Positions 1-7,989 of a stretch of 64,000 nucleotides of DNA are shown here, piece after piece (the stretch's first letter is position 1; the number at the start of each line of letters is the position of its first letter). The translations under genes were made by a program, and so were the position numbers. Origin of the DNA: an uncultured Erysipelotrichaceae bacterium (GTDB lineage Bacteria; Bacillota_I; Bacilli_A; RF39; UBA660). The notes beneath the pieces are model-generated. The model saw nothing but the letters and a program-made list of their open reading frames with translations. It did not search any database and was not told where the DNA came from. The DNA lies in the NCBI GenBank assembly GCA_902764545.1, contig CACWWC010000003.1:79235-143234 (forward strand), given 5' to 3'.

Positions 1-1
1 T

Positions 2-1243
2 ATTTCAGAAGTATTACCATCACTTGGTGAAGATAACACATTACAAACAACTTTTGCTGATTACCTCTCATCTTTCTTAGATGAATATAAGGAGGTAGAA
101 AACTTTACTGACTTTGTATCTAGATACTACTCCTATAGTGAAACTGATACAGAGCTTGTCAAATATAAGCAGAGTGATCAGATAATAGATGATTTAGATG
201 CTTTCTTAGCCGATTATACTTCTAAGTGTAAGTTTACATCTGACTTTAAGGAAGGTGAAAAAAATTTAATTTTAAAATCAGAATTAAATCAAATGCTCCA
301 TGAAAGATATGAGAAACTACCATTATTTGAAAGGCTAGAAGAAATGGCCGAAAAACTATCATCAAATTACTATAAAGGAAGTTCAAAAAAAGTTAATACA
401 TTTCTGAAACTATTTAATAAAAACTCAAATTTTGAGAAAGATTATAAAAAAATATTTAAAGACTTTTTCTTAAGTGAATACTGTAGGATAAAAATAACAG
501 AAAAACAAATAGAAAGTTTTATAAATAAAGACATTATTAATTATGAAGACGCATTAATTTATACATATATAAAAGGAAATCTTGAAGGATTTTTATATGA
601 GGGTAGGGTTAAACAGGTTATTATAGATGAAGCACAGGATTATAATAGATTACAATATATAATAATTAATAATATATTCAAAAAAGCAGACTTTACAATA
701 TTAGGAGATATTAATCAAAATATCAATCCATACTATCAATATAAGTCTTTAGAAAGTCTAAAAGACTTATTTAAAGGAGATACAATATATTTAGAATTAT
801 TAAAAACATATCGTTCATCTCCAGAGATAATAGATTATACTAATAAAATACTAAATTTAAAACATGTAAATGCAATTAGAAAAAATACAAATAAACCAGT
901 TGTCATAAGAAAAGGAATAGAAAATTTAAAAGAAAGGCTATTAGAAGATATTAATACACTTAAACAAAATTATAAATCTATGGCACTAATTACAAAAGAT
1001 GCCAAAGAAGCAGAAAAAATATATAATCTAATAAAAGATAATATTGATATATCATTAGTAGGTGCAAATAGTAAAAAATTTCAAAAGGATTTGGTAATAA
1101 TACCAGCATATGTTTCAAAAGGATTAGAATTTGATAGTGTAATTATCTATAACGACAGAAATAATTCATACAAAAAAAATGAAAGAAACTTATTATATGT
1201 TGCTTGTACAAGGGCACAGCATGAATTATATATTTATAATTAA
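2..1243 (+). CDS. helD: HelD-type superfamily 1 helicase, 3' part only
   Basis: The reading frame is open from the first bases of the window, so this is the C-terminal part of a larger protein; the ATG at 293 is internal. The fragment begins with ISEVLPSLGEDN and LQTTF, a stretch typical of HelD, the UvrD-like ATPase that removes RNA polymerase from stalled complexes. Helicase motifs follow in order: DEAQD (Walker B), GDINQN (motif III), TYRSSPEI (motif IV), SKGLEFD (motif V) and YVACTRAQ (motif VI). The Walker A region lies off the left edge. It ends 57 bases before the next gene, which has its own promoter. The family call is firm; whether it is HelD proper or a close UvrD paralogue cannot be settled without the N-terminus. 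Confidence 0.85.
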   Translation: MSEVLPSLGEDNTLQTTFADYLSSFLDEYKEVENFTDFVSRYYSYSETDTELVKYKQSDQIIDDLDAFLADYTSKCKFTSDFKEGEKNLILKSELNQMLHERYEKLPLFERLEEMAEKLSSNYYKGSSKKVNTFLKLFNKNSNFEKDYKKIFKDFFLSEYCRIKITEKQIESFINKDIINYEDALIYTYIKGNLEGFLYEGRVKQVIIDEAQDYNRLQYIIINNIFKKADFTILGDINQNINPYYQYKSLESLKDLFKGDTIYLELLKTYRSSPEIIDYTNKILNLKHVNAIRKNTNKPVVIRKGIENLKERLLEDINTLKQNYKSMALITKDAKEAEKIYNLIKDNIDISLVGANSKKFQKDLVIIPAYVSKGLEFDSVIIYNDRNNSYKKNERNLLYVACTRAQHELYIYN

Positions 1244-1246
1244 CAA

Positions 1247-1275
1247 TTTACTTATTAGAATTTATATGATATAAT
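1247..1275 (+). promoter_or_regulatory. promoter for the 1301 gene
   Basis: A -35-like TTTACT (1247-1252) lies 17 bases from a perfect TATAAT (1270-1275), which is preceded by TG one base upstream (extended -10). It sits in the short gap after helD. Confidence 0.7.
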
Positions 1276-1300
1276 ACAACCCGAAAAGGGAGAGGTATAC

Positions 1301-2704
1301 ATGGAAAAAAAAGAATTATACAAAAAAGTATCAAATCCTCTAAATGATAGAGAGGTAATTAAGAAAGTATTGTATGCATATCTATTTCATAAAGATATTG
1401 ACTTGTATCACTCAAGTAGTAAAGATGAAGATAATAAAAAAGGTAAAAATTTATTATATAAAGAATTAATAAGAAAACTCTTATTTCAATTATGGCAAGA
1501 CTCCATTAAAACATTAGATACTCTATATAATGAATTAGATACTAAAACAATTAAAATAATAGAAGAAGCAAATGGTTTTGACTTTAGCGGTTATAATAAA
1601 GAAGAAATACAAGAACTTGCAAAAGATATATGCCAAATAAAATATAAAAATTCAAGAGATATTTCCAAAGCGATTAAACAAATCGCAAGTAAAGATGAAG
1701 AGTCAAGAAGAATAATTAGTAAGTACTTCTTTATTAAACCTTATGAGGATAAATGGATATATATAAATTCTTCCTTAATAAAGTGTGGAAGAGAAAAAGG
1801 TTTGACTCCTGAACATGAACTTCATATTAAATGTGATAACGAAAAAACAGAATTATTTGTATATAATTTTATAAATAAATGTTTATCAAAATCATTAAGT
1901 TTTAATTTTAAATATACAAATTCAAATGAGTTTGCAGATTCACTTATTGTGTATTGTGATAGCGAAAACATAGAAGAATACATAAGAATTATTAACGAAA
2001 TTATTGACGAGAATAATCTCAAGGATAAAATGCAATCTCCGATGGAACTTTCAGGTAAAATAGGAGATTATATTGGTTATACCTCATTTGATCCAAATAA
2101 AACATTTACAGAAAGAAGAATTAATCATATAAATAAATGTATTAAACAAGAGGCCAAAAGATATATTGAAGATAGATTAGAAAAACAAGAAAGAAGACCA
2201 AATGGATATAAAGTACCATATAAATATCAATATCAAAGAAGATTATTATCCATAATCAGAAACAAATATTATAAAATAATTAAAAATAATAATATAAGCT
2301 TATCTAATTCGGACTTAATATCAGATAAATTTGAAAAAAAAATTATGAAAGCAACCTCAAATAATATAGAGTATATTATAAAAAATATTGAATTTCTAGG
2401 TGATGACTTCAGATTAGAAATCCCATATAAAAGAAACATAATAGTTATTGATAAAGACGACATTGAAGAATTAATTATATTTATTATATTAGGATTGTTA
2501 AATGAAGATAGTGATTATTTTAAAGATCTATGTAATAGAGTAAAACAGACATCTTTCGAAATAGGAATAGATCCAGATAATTACTCATTTGATTTAAAAA
2601 AAGCATATAAATTAGGAAAACCAGACAATTTTTATAATTATATTTTATCATTAGAACCAACAGATGAATCATCTCCTAAAAAAAAGGCAATAAAGAAAAA
2701 GTAG
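1301..2704 (+). CDS. Unrecognised 467-residue protein, faintly HopA1-like centre
   Basis: I cannot assign a function. It is a soluble, helix-rich, lysine-rich protein without a signal peptide or membrane segment, ending in a basic tail (KKKAIKKK). The middle (about residues 165-260) has an alternating pattern: a HIKCDN strand, then ADSLIVYCDSENIEEYI, then IGDYIGYTSFDP. This recalls, from memory and weakly, the core of HopA1-like proteins, where a strand-helix unit is followed by a D-x-x-IGY/F segment. The start ATG follows AGAGGT at good spacing, and there is a clear promoter upstream. It is transcribed alone and ends in a hairpin shared with the convergent kinase gene. A lineage-specific protein is equally possible. 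Confidence 0.6.
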   Translation: MEKKELYKKVSNPLNDREVIKKVLYAYLFHKDIDLYHSSSKDEDNKKGKNLLYKELIRKLLFQLWQDSIKTLDTLYNELDTKTIKIIEEANGFDFSGYNKEEIQELAKDICQIKYKNSRDISKAIKQIASKDEESRRIISKYFFIKPYEDKWIYINSSLIKCGREKGLTPEHELHIKCDNEKTELFVYNFINKCLSKSLSFNFKYTNSNEFADSLIVYCDSENIEEYIRIINEIIDENNLKDKMQSPMELSGKIGDYIGYTSFDPNKTFTERRINHINKCIKQEAKRYIEDRLEKQERRPNGYKVPYKYQYQRRLLSIIRNKYYKIIKNNNISLSNSDLISDKFEKKIMKATSNNIEYIIKNIEFLGDDFRLEIPYKRNIIVIDKDDIEELIIFIILGLLNEDSDYFKDLCNRVKQTSFEIGIDPDNYSFDLKKAYKLGKPDNFYNYILSLEPTDESSPKKKAIKKK

Positions 2705-2723
2705 ATTTAAAATCTACTTTTTT
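2696..2723. terminator. Bidirectional terminator
   Basis: A 10-base-pair stem (AAAAAGTAGA / TCTACTTTTT) with a seven-base loop ends in T-runs on both strands. The TAG stop of the rightward gene and the TAG stop of the leftward kinase gene both lie inside the stem. Confidence 0.85.
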
Positions 2724-4108
2724 AATGGTATCTCAAAATAAAATGTAGTTCCTTTATTAATTTTAGTCTCAACTCCATACTTATAATTATGTAATTCTAA
2801 TATATTTTTAACTATAGATAATCCAAGACCTGTTCCAATTAAATTTCTTTTGTGTTTCTTTTTATTTTTATAATATTTATCCCAGATATAAGGAATATCA
2901 CTTTCTTTAATACCTTTTCCCGTATCAATAATCTTAATCGTTGCGGAGATAGGGGTAGAGAAAATATCAATGTAGACAGTATTATTATCACCAGTATAAT
3001 TTATTGCATTATTAATTAAATTGTAAATGACCTGCTCAATTTTTTTCTTATCAGCTTTAATAGTAAGTTTATCAATATTATGTTTAAATACAAATTTATA
3101 ATTTTCTACTTCTTGATATAATTTATATTTTTTAAGTATTTCTTCACATAAACTAATTAGATCAAATTCCGTTTGATTAAGTGTATCGATATTTGATTGC
3201 ATTTTAGATAAATCTAAAATATCTTGAACAAGAATTGAAAGTCTATCTACTTCAGAAGTTATTATATTGATATCTTCTTTTTGTTTTTCATAATTATCTG
3301 CATGAAGATCCTGAATCATTTCAGCATATGCTTTAATCATTGTAAGTGGCGTTTTAAGATCATGAGATACATTTGCCATCAAATCTCTTCTTAAATCTTC
3401 GGTTTTACCAAGTTCTAATCGTGCGTAATTAAGTGTATCACTAAGCTCGTTTAACTCTAAAATATTACTTTGATCATCAAATTCATGATTAAAATCACCT
3501 TCCGCAATATTTTTAGCCTGCTTATTTAGCTTAATTATAGGTAATGATAAATGTTTAGATATGAAGTAGCTCAATATAAATGATAAAATCAGTACAATTA
3601 ATGTAACTATAATTAACTGTTTCTGTAAAATCTTCGTTGTAGAATCAATTGGATTAATTGAAGTATTAATAAATGCATATCTATCATTTTTTAGTTTAAT
3701 TGCATAAAACAGTGTAGTACTATCAAAATGATTATTATCAATCTCAAAAGACTCCTCATCAAGATTACTATTTATAAATTCATTTTTATATAACAATTTA
3801 TCTCTTTCATCTCTCATGCATCCCTTACCAAAAAATGTAGATTCATAAATCAGAGAGTTTCTATCGGTTATTTCAATACATACTTCTTTGTCAAAAGATA
3901 AATCATTAATAAGCTCATTAAAATTATCTGTATTTTGAATATTTACAATTTTTTTCGCAACATTTTTAATTTCATTTGTCTTTTCTTTTTTATAAAAGCT
4001 CCCTAAAAAGATAACTTGAAAAGCCCAAAGAAAAGATAAAATCAAAATAGAAAATATCAAGAAGTATTTTAAAATATGCAAGTTCAAGCTATTCTTCTTC
4101 TTCAACAT
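2714..4108 (-). CDS. Membrane sensor histidine kinase
   Basis: A two-component sensor kinase of 464 residues. The order is: TM1 (about 11-33), an extracytoplasmic sensing region of about 130 residues, TM2 (about 165-187), HAMP (188-240), a HisKA domain with the phosphorylated histidine in NVSHDLKTP (H249), then the ATPase domain with N-box NLINNAINYT, G1 DTGKGI and G2 GTGLGLS. The start is the ATG at 4108, which overlaps the end of the regulator gene by 20 bases and has GAGGAG upstream; an upstream TTG lacks spacing to that site. The layout is that of PhoR/VanS/YycG-type kinases paired with OmpR-type regulators. The signal is unknown, and the sensor region matches nothing I recognise. Confidence 0.9.
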   Translation of the reverse strand: MLKKKNSLNLHILKYFLIFSILILSFLWAFQVIFLGSFYKKEKTNEIKNVAKKIVNIQNTDNFNELINDLSFDKEVCIEITDRNSLIYESTFFGKGCMRDERDKLLYKNEFINSNLDEESFEIDNNHFDSTTLFYAIKLKNDRYAFINTSINPIDSTTKILQKQLIIVTLIVLILSFILSYFISKHLSLPIIKLNKQAKNIAEGDFNHEFDDQSNILELNELSDTLNYARLELGKTEDLRRDLMANVSHDLKTPLTMIKAYAEMIQDLHADNYEKQKEDINIITSEVDRLSILVQDILDLSKMQSNIDTLNQTEFDLISLCEEILKKYKLYQEVENYKFVFKHNIDKLTIKADKKKIEQVIYNLINNAINYTGDNNTVYIDIFSTPISATIKIIDTGKGIKESDIPYIWDKYYKNKKKHKRNLIGTGLGLSIVKNILELHNYKYGVETKINKGTTFYFEIPLKK

Positions 4109-4757
4109 ATTTATAACCAACTCCTCTAACAGTTATTATATGATCTCGATATTTTCCAAGATTATTTCTAAGCATCTTTATATGAGTATCAACAGTTCTA
4201 TCCTCACCAAAAAAATCATAGCCCCAAACTCCTGAGAGTAATTGTTCTCTAGAAATTGCAATGGATTTATTTTTAATAAGATAAGTCAGTATTTCAAATT
4301 CTTTAGGTGTAATATTTTTGATTTTACCATCAATTTTCAAAGTATGGGCTGAATAATTTACCTCAATCCCTTTATAAATATATACAGAAGATAAATTCAT
4401 TCCAGAACGAGTTAAAACAGCTTTAATACGTGCCATAAGTTCTTTAGGAGAAAAAGGTTTAGTTAAATAGTCATCAATTCCTAGATCAAAACCAGTTAAT
4501 ATATCATATTCTTCTCCTCTGGCTGATAAAACAATAGTTGGAATACGTCTTTCACTTGGAAGCTCTTTAAGCATACTAAAACCATCCATCTCTGGCATCA
4601 TAATATCTAAAATCAATAAATCATATTTATTTTCTAAAAGCAAATCAAGAGCATCATGACCATTACTAGCTTCATATACATCATATCCTGCATTACAACA
4701 ATACTCTTTAATGACAGTTCTTATTAAATCCTCATCATCAACAATTAATATTTTCAC
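4089..4757 (-). CDS. OmpR/PhoB-family response regulator
   Basis: A 222-residue DNA-binding response regulator, partner of the overlapping kinase. The receiver domain has the acidic pair D7/D8, phosphoacceptor D51 in LLILDIMMPEMDG, and K100 in DYLTKPFSP. The C-terminal winged helix includes NITPKEFEIL, the recognition region SREQLLSGVWGYDF, RTVDTHIKMLR and the closing VRGVGYKY. The start is a GTG at 4757 preceded by AGAAGGAG at eight bases; a longer frame from 4781 would swallow that ribosome binding site. A TATAAT and a tandem repeat just upstream suggest a promoter and autoregulation. The gene follows the flippase gene by 56 bases in the same direction, so some readthrough is possible. Its regulon cannot be told from sequence. 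Confidence 0.93.
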   Translation of the reverse strand: MKILIVDDEDLIRTVIKEYCCNAGYDVYEASNGHDALDLLLENKYDLLILDIMMPEMDGFSMLKELPSERRIPTIVLSARGEEYDILTGFDLGIDDYLTKPFSPKELMARIKAVLTRSGMNLSSVYIYKGIEVNYSAHTLKIDGKIKNITPKEFEILTYLIKNKSIAISREQLLSGVWGYDFFGEDRTVDTHIKMLRNNLGKYRDHIITVRGVGYKYVEEEE

Positions 4758-4782
4758 AATACTCACTCCTTCTACTAACAAT

Positions 4783-4814
4783 ATTATACTATAATTGTGA
4801 AATATAAGTGAAAT
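4783..4814 (-). promoter_or_regulatory. Promoter and tandem direct repeat, likely regulator site
   Basis: On the minus strand a TATAAT (4788-4783) precedes the regulator gene. Just upstream lie two direct copies of ATTTCAC (plus-strand GTGAAAT at 4797-4803 and 4808-4814) with an 11-base period, about one helical turn. Tandem direct repeats with this period are the usual site for OmpR-family dimers, so autoregulation is inferred. Confidence 0.5.
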
Positions 4815-6103
4815 TAATTAAGATAAGTAATAACTCTATTAATAAGATAGAGAGTACTAATAATAATATTAATAATAATAGAAAAAATATATGAGTATAT
4901 TCCAAAACCTAAAAGACATAATATTATAATTACAAATATTCTAACAAAAGAACTTATAATTGAATAAATAAATATATCATGAACCATTCCCATTCCATTT
5001 AAAGTAAAACTAAAAATGCTTTGTAAATACTGTAAAACAAAAACTGGAGCAAGAATTTTTAAATATTTATATCCCACATAACTTTTGTATAAAAATAAAA
5101 GTAAAAGTTTTCCATAGAACTCAAATATAAGAATAATGATAACACTTATAATTAATATAAATATTGAAACGCTAAGTAATCTTCTTTTGATATTATCATA
5201 ACCCTTATTTAAATATTCCCGAGTTATATAGGGCATTATTGCTTGTGAAAGAGCAAGCGTAAAAAAACTTGGAAGAAAAAGTAACGGAATAACATACCCA
5301 GTTATTATTCCATATTCTCTAACGATATATGTACTAGAAAAATTAAGTTTTAAAAGAATATTTGATAAAATAACGGGCTCTAAAAAATAACTTAAACTAC
5401 TAATTAAATTACTTACAACATTTGGAAGGCCAAGTTTAAAAGACTCATAAATATAATCTTTTCTAGGCCGCAAGTCACTAATACTAATTGATGCGTTTTT
5501 AGGCAAAAAGAATATTAAAACTATAGTAGAAGATAGCTCACTAACAATATTAGAAAGAACAAGTATAGATACTATATACTTAATGTCAAGAAAATTAATG
5601 ATTGGTAATATAAACCACATAAAAATAAGTCGAATAATATTTTCTATTATTAACGATAATGTATGAGGAAACATTTTTTCCTTCCCAAAAAAATAGCTCC
5701 TACAAATACTAGACAATGAAGTAAAGGGAATAACAAAAGCTATAGCAATTATCCCAAGACGGATGGAATTATTATGTAATAAATTATTACTTATAAAAGA
5801 TGAAGAAAAAATTATAAATAAAGAAAATAAAATATTAATTAGCAGTAATATTGGAATGATTGAAAAATACAAATTCTTGTTATTTTTATTACCTAAAGCA
5901 ACAAGTCTAGATAATGCAATAGGAAGCCCAATCTGGCCAAGACTAATAAACAAAGAAAAAGTAGGTAATAGAAGCATATATAATGCAGTTCCATCAACAC
6001 CCAAATTTCTTGTCATAATAATTTTAATAAACATTCCTAAAACTTTAGTTACTAATCCACCAAACAAAAGAATAACACTAGATAAAATAAATTTTCTTTT
6101 CAT
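4814..6103 (-). CDS. SpoVB/MVF-family lipid-linked oligosaccharide flippase
   Basis: A polytopic membrane protein of about 429 residues with roughly 12-14 hydrophobic segments. It begins MKRKFILSSVILLFGGL and continues TKVLGMF, followed by GLPIALSRLVA. This matches the start of SpoVB/MurJ-superfamily (MOP) exporters, which flip lipid-linked saccharides across the membrane. I chose the ATG at 6103 because the family begins there; no good ribosome binding site precedes it. An alternative TTG at 6139 adds 12 hydrophobic residues and has a GGTG very close by. The gene is leftward, ahead of the two-component genes. Whether it serves peptidoglycan, spore cortex or another polysaccharide is not clear from context. 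Confidence 0.8.
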   Translation of the reverse strand: MKRKFILSSVILLFGGLVTKVLGMFIKIIMTRNLGVDGTALYMLLLPTFSLFISLGQIGLPIALSRLVALGNKNNKNLYFSIIPILLLINILFSLFIIFSSSFISNNLLHNNSIRLGIIAIAFVIPFTSLSSICRSYFFGKEKMFPHTLSLIIENIIRLIFMWFILPIINFLDIKYIVSILVLSNIVSELSSTIVLIFFLPKNASISISDLRPRKDYIYESFKLGLPNVVSNLISSLSYFLEPVILSNILLKLNFSSTYIVREYGIITGYVIPLLFLPSFFTLALSQAIMPYITREYLNKGYDNIKRRLLSVSIFILIISVIIILIFEFYGKLLLLFLYKSYVGYKYLKILAPVFVLQYLQSIFSFTLNGMGMVHDIFIYSIISSFVRIFVIIILCLLGFGIYSYIFSIIINIIISTLYLINRVITYLN

Positions 6104-6321
6104 AGTTAATAATATGAAAAAAATAAAAAAATATATCAATACACCTAATAATATGGTATTATTATCTATAAAAGATATTTGTCGAAATATAAGTGTAAAT
6201 AATGTAAATCGAACATAAGTAGATTTTTGTAAATATATTTGTAAAAAATAAAAAAAATATTTGTATTATATTTTTAAGTAAATCAATATATGATAAACTT
6301 AAAATACAAGAGGTGAAACAA

Positions 6322-7314
6322 ATGAGTAGTTTAATTGAATTCTTAACATCGAAAGAAATAATAATAGTATATGTGATATCAGCATTATCATGTATGATAT
6401 GTTTTATAATATATATAGTAGAAAAAAATAATGAAAAGTTTAGAAGAAGACACAATACTAAAGAATTAAACAAATTAGTTGAACAGTTAAAAGATGAGTA
6501 TGAAGAAGATGAAGAAACAGTAAATTATGAAAATCCTATTTTGTCTCCAATAACAGTTGATGTAAATGAATCAGCAAATGTAGAAGAAATGTTACAAAAA
6601 ACAGGGCAATTAAAAATTGTTGATTCAAAACCTCAATATAAAACAATGACAATTGAACCTAAAAAGAGCGCTAATACTATTGAAGAATTAGAATATACAA
6701 CCATAGAACCAGATCAAGAAACTGCAAAATTAGAATTAAAAAAGTTAGAAGAAGAGTTGCTTAAACAAGAACTAAATAAAAATAGCGAAAACAATACAAC
6801 AAAAGTAGAGTATGAAGAACCAATTATAATAGAAGAACACAAACAAGAAGATAATAAAGCAGTAGAAAATATAAAACTAACTAACTACGAAGAGGAACAA
6901 GAAGCAAGTGCAATAATTTCACTGGATGAATTAATAAAAAAAGGAAGGGATATTTACGAAGCTAATGAGTTAACACAATATAAAGATGAAGGGAATGAGC
7001 CTATTAGTTTGCAAGATCTTGAAAAACAAAGTAATAGACAAGCAGCAAGATACGAAGAATTATTTGATATTGAAAACATCATAGAAAAAAGTGAAATAGC
7101 ACAAGCTAAATCTGAGGCAGAATTAGATAATTCTAAAAGATTTCAAAATAGCCCAATTATATCCCCAATTTATGGAATAGAAAGCATAAACAATAAAGAA
7201 CCTAATGAACTAGAACTTGAAAATACAGCCAATTATGAAAAACTAGATCAAGAAATAAAAAAGACAAATGAATTTTTAATGAGTCTTAAAGACCTACAAA
7301 ATAAATTAGATTAA
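6322..7314 (+). CDS. Membrane-anchored acidic, probably disordered protein
   Basis: Unrecognised, 330 residues. One N-terminal membrane segment (about residues 10-32, IIIVYVISALSCMICFII) is followed by RRRH, which predicts a short outside tail and a long cytoplasmic domain. The rest is very rich in Glu, Lys and Asn with little hydrophobic content, so it is probably disordered or coiled. A short hydrophobic island SPIISPIYGIESI lies near residue 280. A similar SPxYG motif occurs, from memory, in disordered linkers of FtsK/SpoIIIE-type division proteins, so a peptide-docking role is possible but speculative. The start is the ATG at 6322, six to seven bases after AGAGGTG. Its shape resembles membrane-tethered divisome or cytoskeletal adaptors, but there is no direct proof. 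Confidence 0.65.
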   Translation: MSSLIEFLTSKEIIIVYVISALSCMICFIIYIVEKNNEKFRRRHNTKELNKLVEQLKDEYEEDEETVNYENPILSPITVDVNESANVEEMLQKTGQLKIVDSKPQYKTMTIEPKKSANTIEELEYTTIEPDQETAKLELKKLEEELLKQELNKNSENNTTKVEYEEPIIIEEHKQEDNKAVENIKLTNYEEEQEASAIISLDELIKKGRDIYEANELTQYKDEGNEPISLQDLEKQSNRQAARYEELFDIENIIEKSEIAQAKSEAELDNSKRFQNSPIISPIYGIESINNKEPNELELENTANYEKLDQEIKKTNEFLMSLKDLQNKLD

Positions 7315-7337
7315 CATTAGTTAATCTAATTTTGTTT
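7304..7337 (+). terminator. Intrinsic terminator
   Basis: The arms AAATTAGATTAA and TTAATCTAATTTT flank a CATTAG loop and are followed by TTTTGTTT. The stem overlaps the stop of the preceding gene. Confidence 0.75.
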
Positions 7338-7350
7338 ATTACTAAATGTA

Positions 7351-7359
7351 TGTTATAAT
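7351..7359 (+). promoter_or_regulatory. Extended -10 promoter (TGTTATAAT)
   Basis: TG plus one base plus a perfect TATAAT (7354-7359) lies 25 bases upstream of the next start codon. No convincing -35 is seen, as expected for an extended -10 promoter. Confidence 0.6.
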
Positions 7360-7383
7360 ATCATTTGAAAAAGAGGTGTAATT

Positions 7384-7989
7384 ATGAAAAAATTATTAAT
7401 TATTATAATTATCATACTAGGTATATTAATACCCAATTTATATATAAAAAGCACAGTAAAGGTTAATCATATTGTATATATGGCATCAAATAATCAAAGT
7501 AAAACAAAAAGTATCTTTTCAAATAATGAATTAGAAATTAATAAAAAAGATATCAATTCAGAAGATGAGTTTGTAGAATATCTAAAAGATGTATTAAATG
7601 AAATAAAAAAGACAATATCAAAAAAGAACCTAACTGAAACAGATAAAGAATTACTTAAAAATACATTTATAGATTTTGCTGATTTTATTTTTTATGATAA
7701 AGAAATAAAAGGATATAAATTTAGGGAACTATCAATAACATCAAAAAAATCCGTTATAAAATATTTCCAAACTATTGACAATGAAATAGAAAAAGTATTC
7801 CCAAAATATAAAAAAAGTATAAAGAAAATATCAAACAAAACATATAGTAATTTAAAAAAGAAAGCAGATAAATTACTTGAAAAGTATGCAAACGAAATAA
7901 AAACAACAGCTGAAAATAAAGTAAAGAAATCTTCAAAAAGTATTTTTAGTAAAATTAAGAATGCAATCAAGAAAGCAGTGGTTAAATGA
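7384..7989 (+). CDS. Lysine-rich protein with N-terminal membrane anchor
   Basis: Unrecognised, 201 residues. MKKLLIIIIIILGILIPN is a classic signal or anchor segment, after which the protein is overwhelmingly Lys, Glu, Asn and Ser with predicted helices. The C-terminal third is strongly basic. It is probably exported and held at the membrane; there is no lipobox cysteine. AAGAGGTG precedes the ATG, and an extended -10 promoter lies just upstream. It ends in an ATGA overlap with mtaB and so opens the mtaB-recD2 operon. A basic surface protein could bind teichoic acid or nucleic acid, but that is a guess. Confidence 0.65.
   Translation: MKKLLIIIIIILGILIPNLYIKSTVKVNHIVYMASNNQSKTKSIFSNNELEINKKDINSEDEFVEYLKDVLNEIKKTISKKNLTETDKELLKNTFIDFADFIFYDKEIKGYKFRELSITSKKSVIKYFQTIDNEIEKVFPKYKKSIKKISNKTYSNLKKKADKLLEKYANEIKTTAENKVKKSSKSIFSKIKNAIKKAVVK

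Noticed and set aside
293..1243. helD starting at the ATG at 293
   Set aside because: The frame is open and HelD-like back to base 2, so that ATG is internal.
5763..6218. Rightward 151-codon frame
   Set aside because: It is antisense to the flippase gene and lacks any family motif.
6162..6473. Leftward 103-codon hydrophobic frame
   Set aside because: It is antisense to the start of the 6322 gene; its hydrophobicity comes from A/T-rich antisense sequence, and there is no ribosome binding site.
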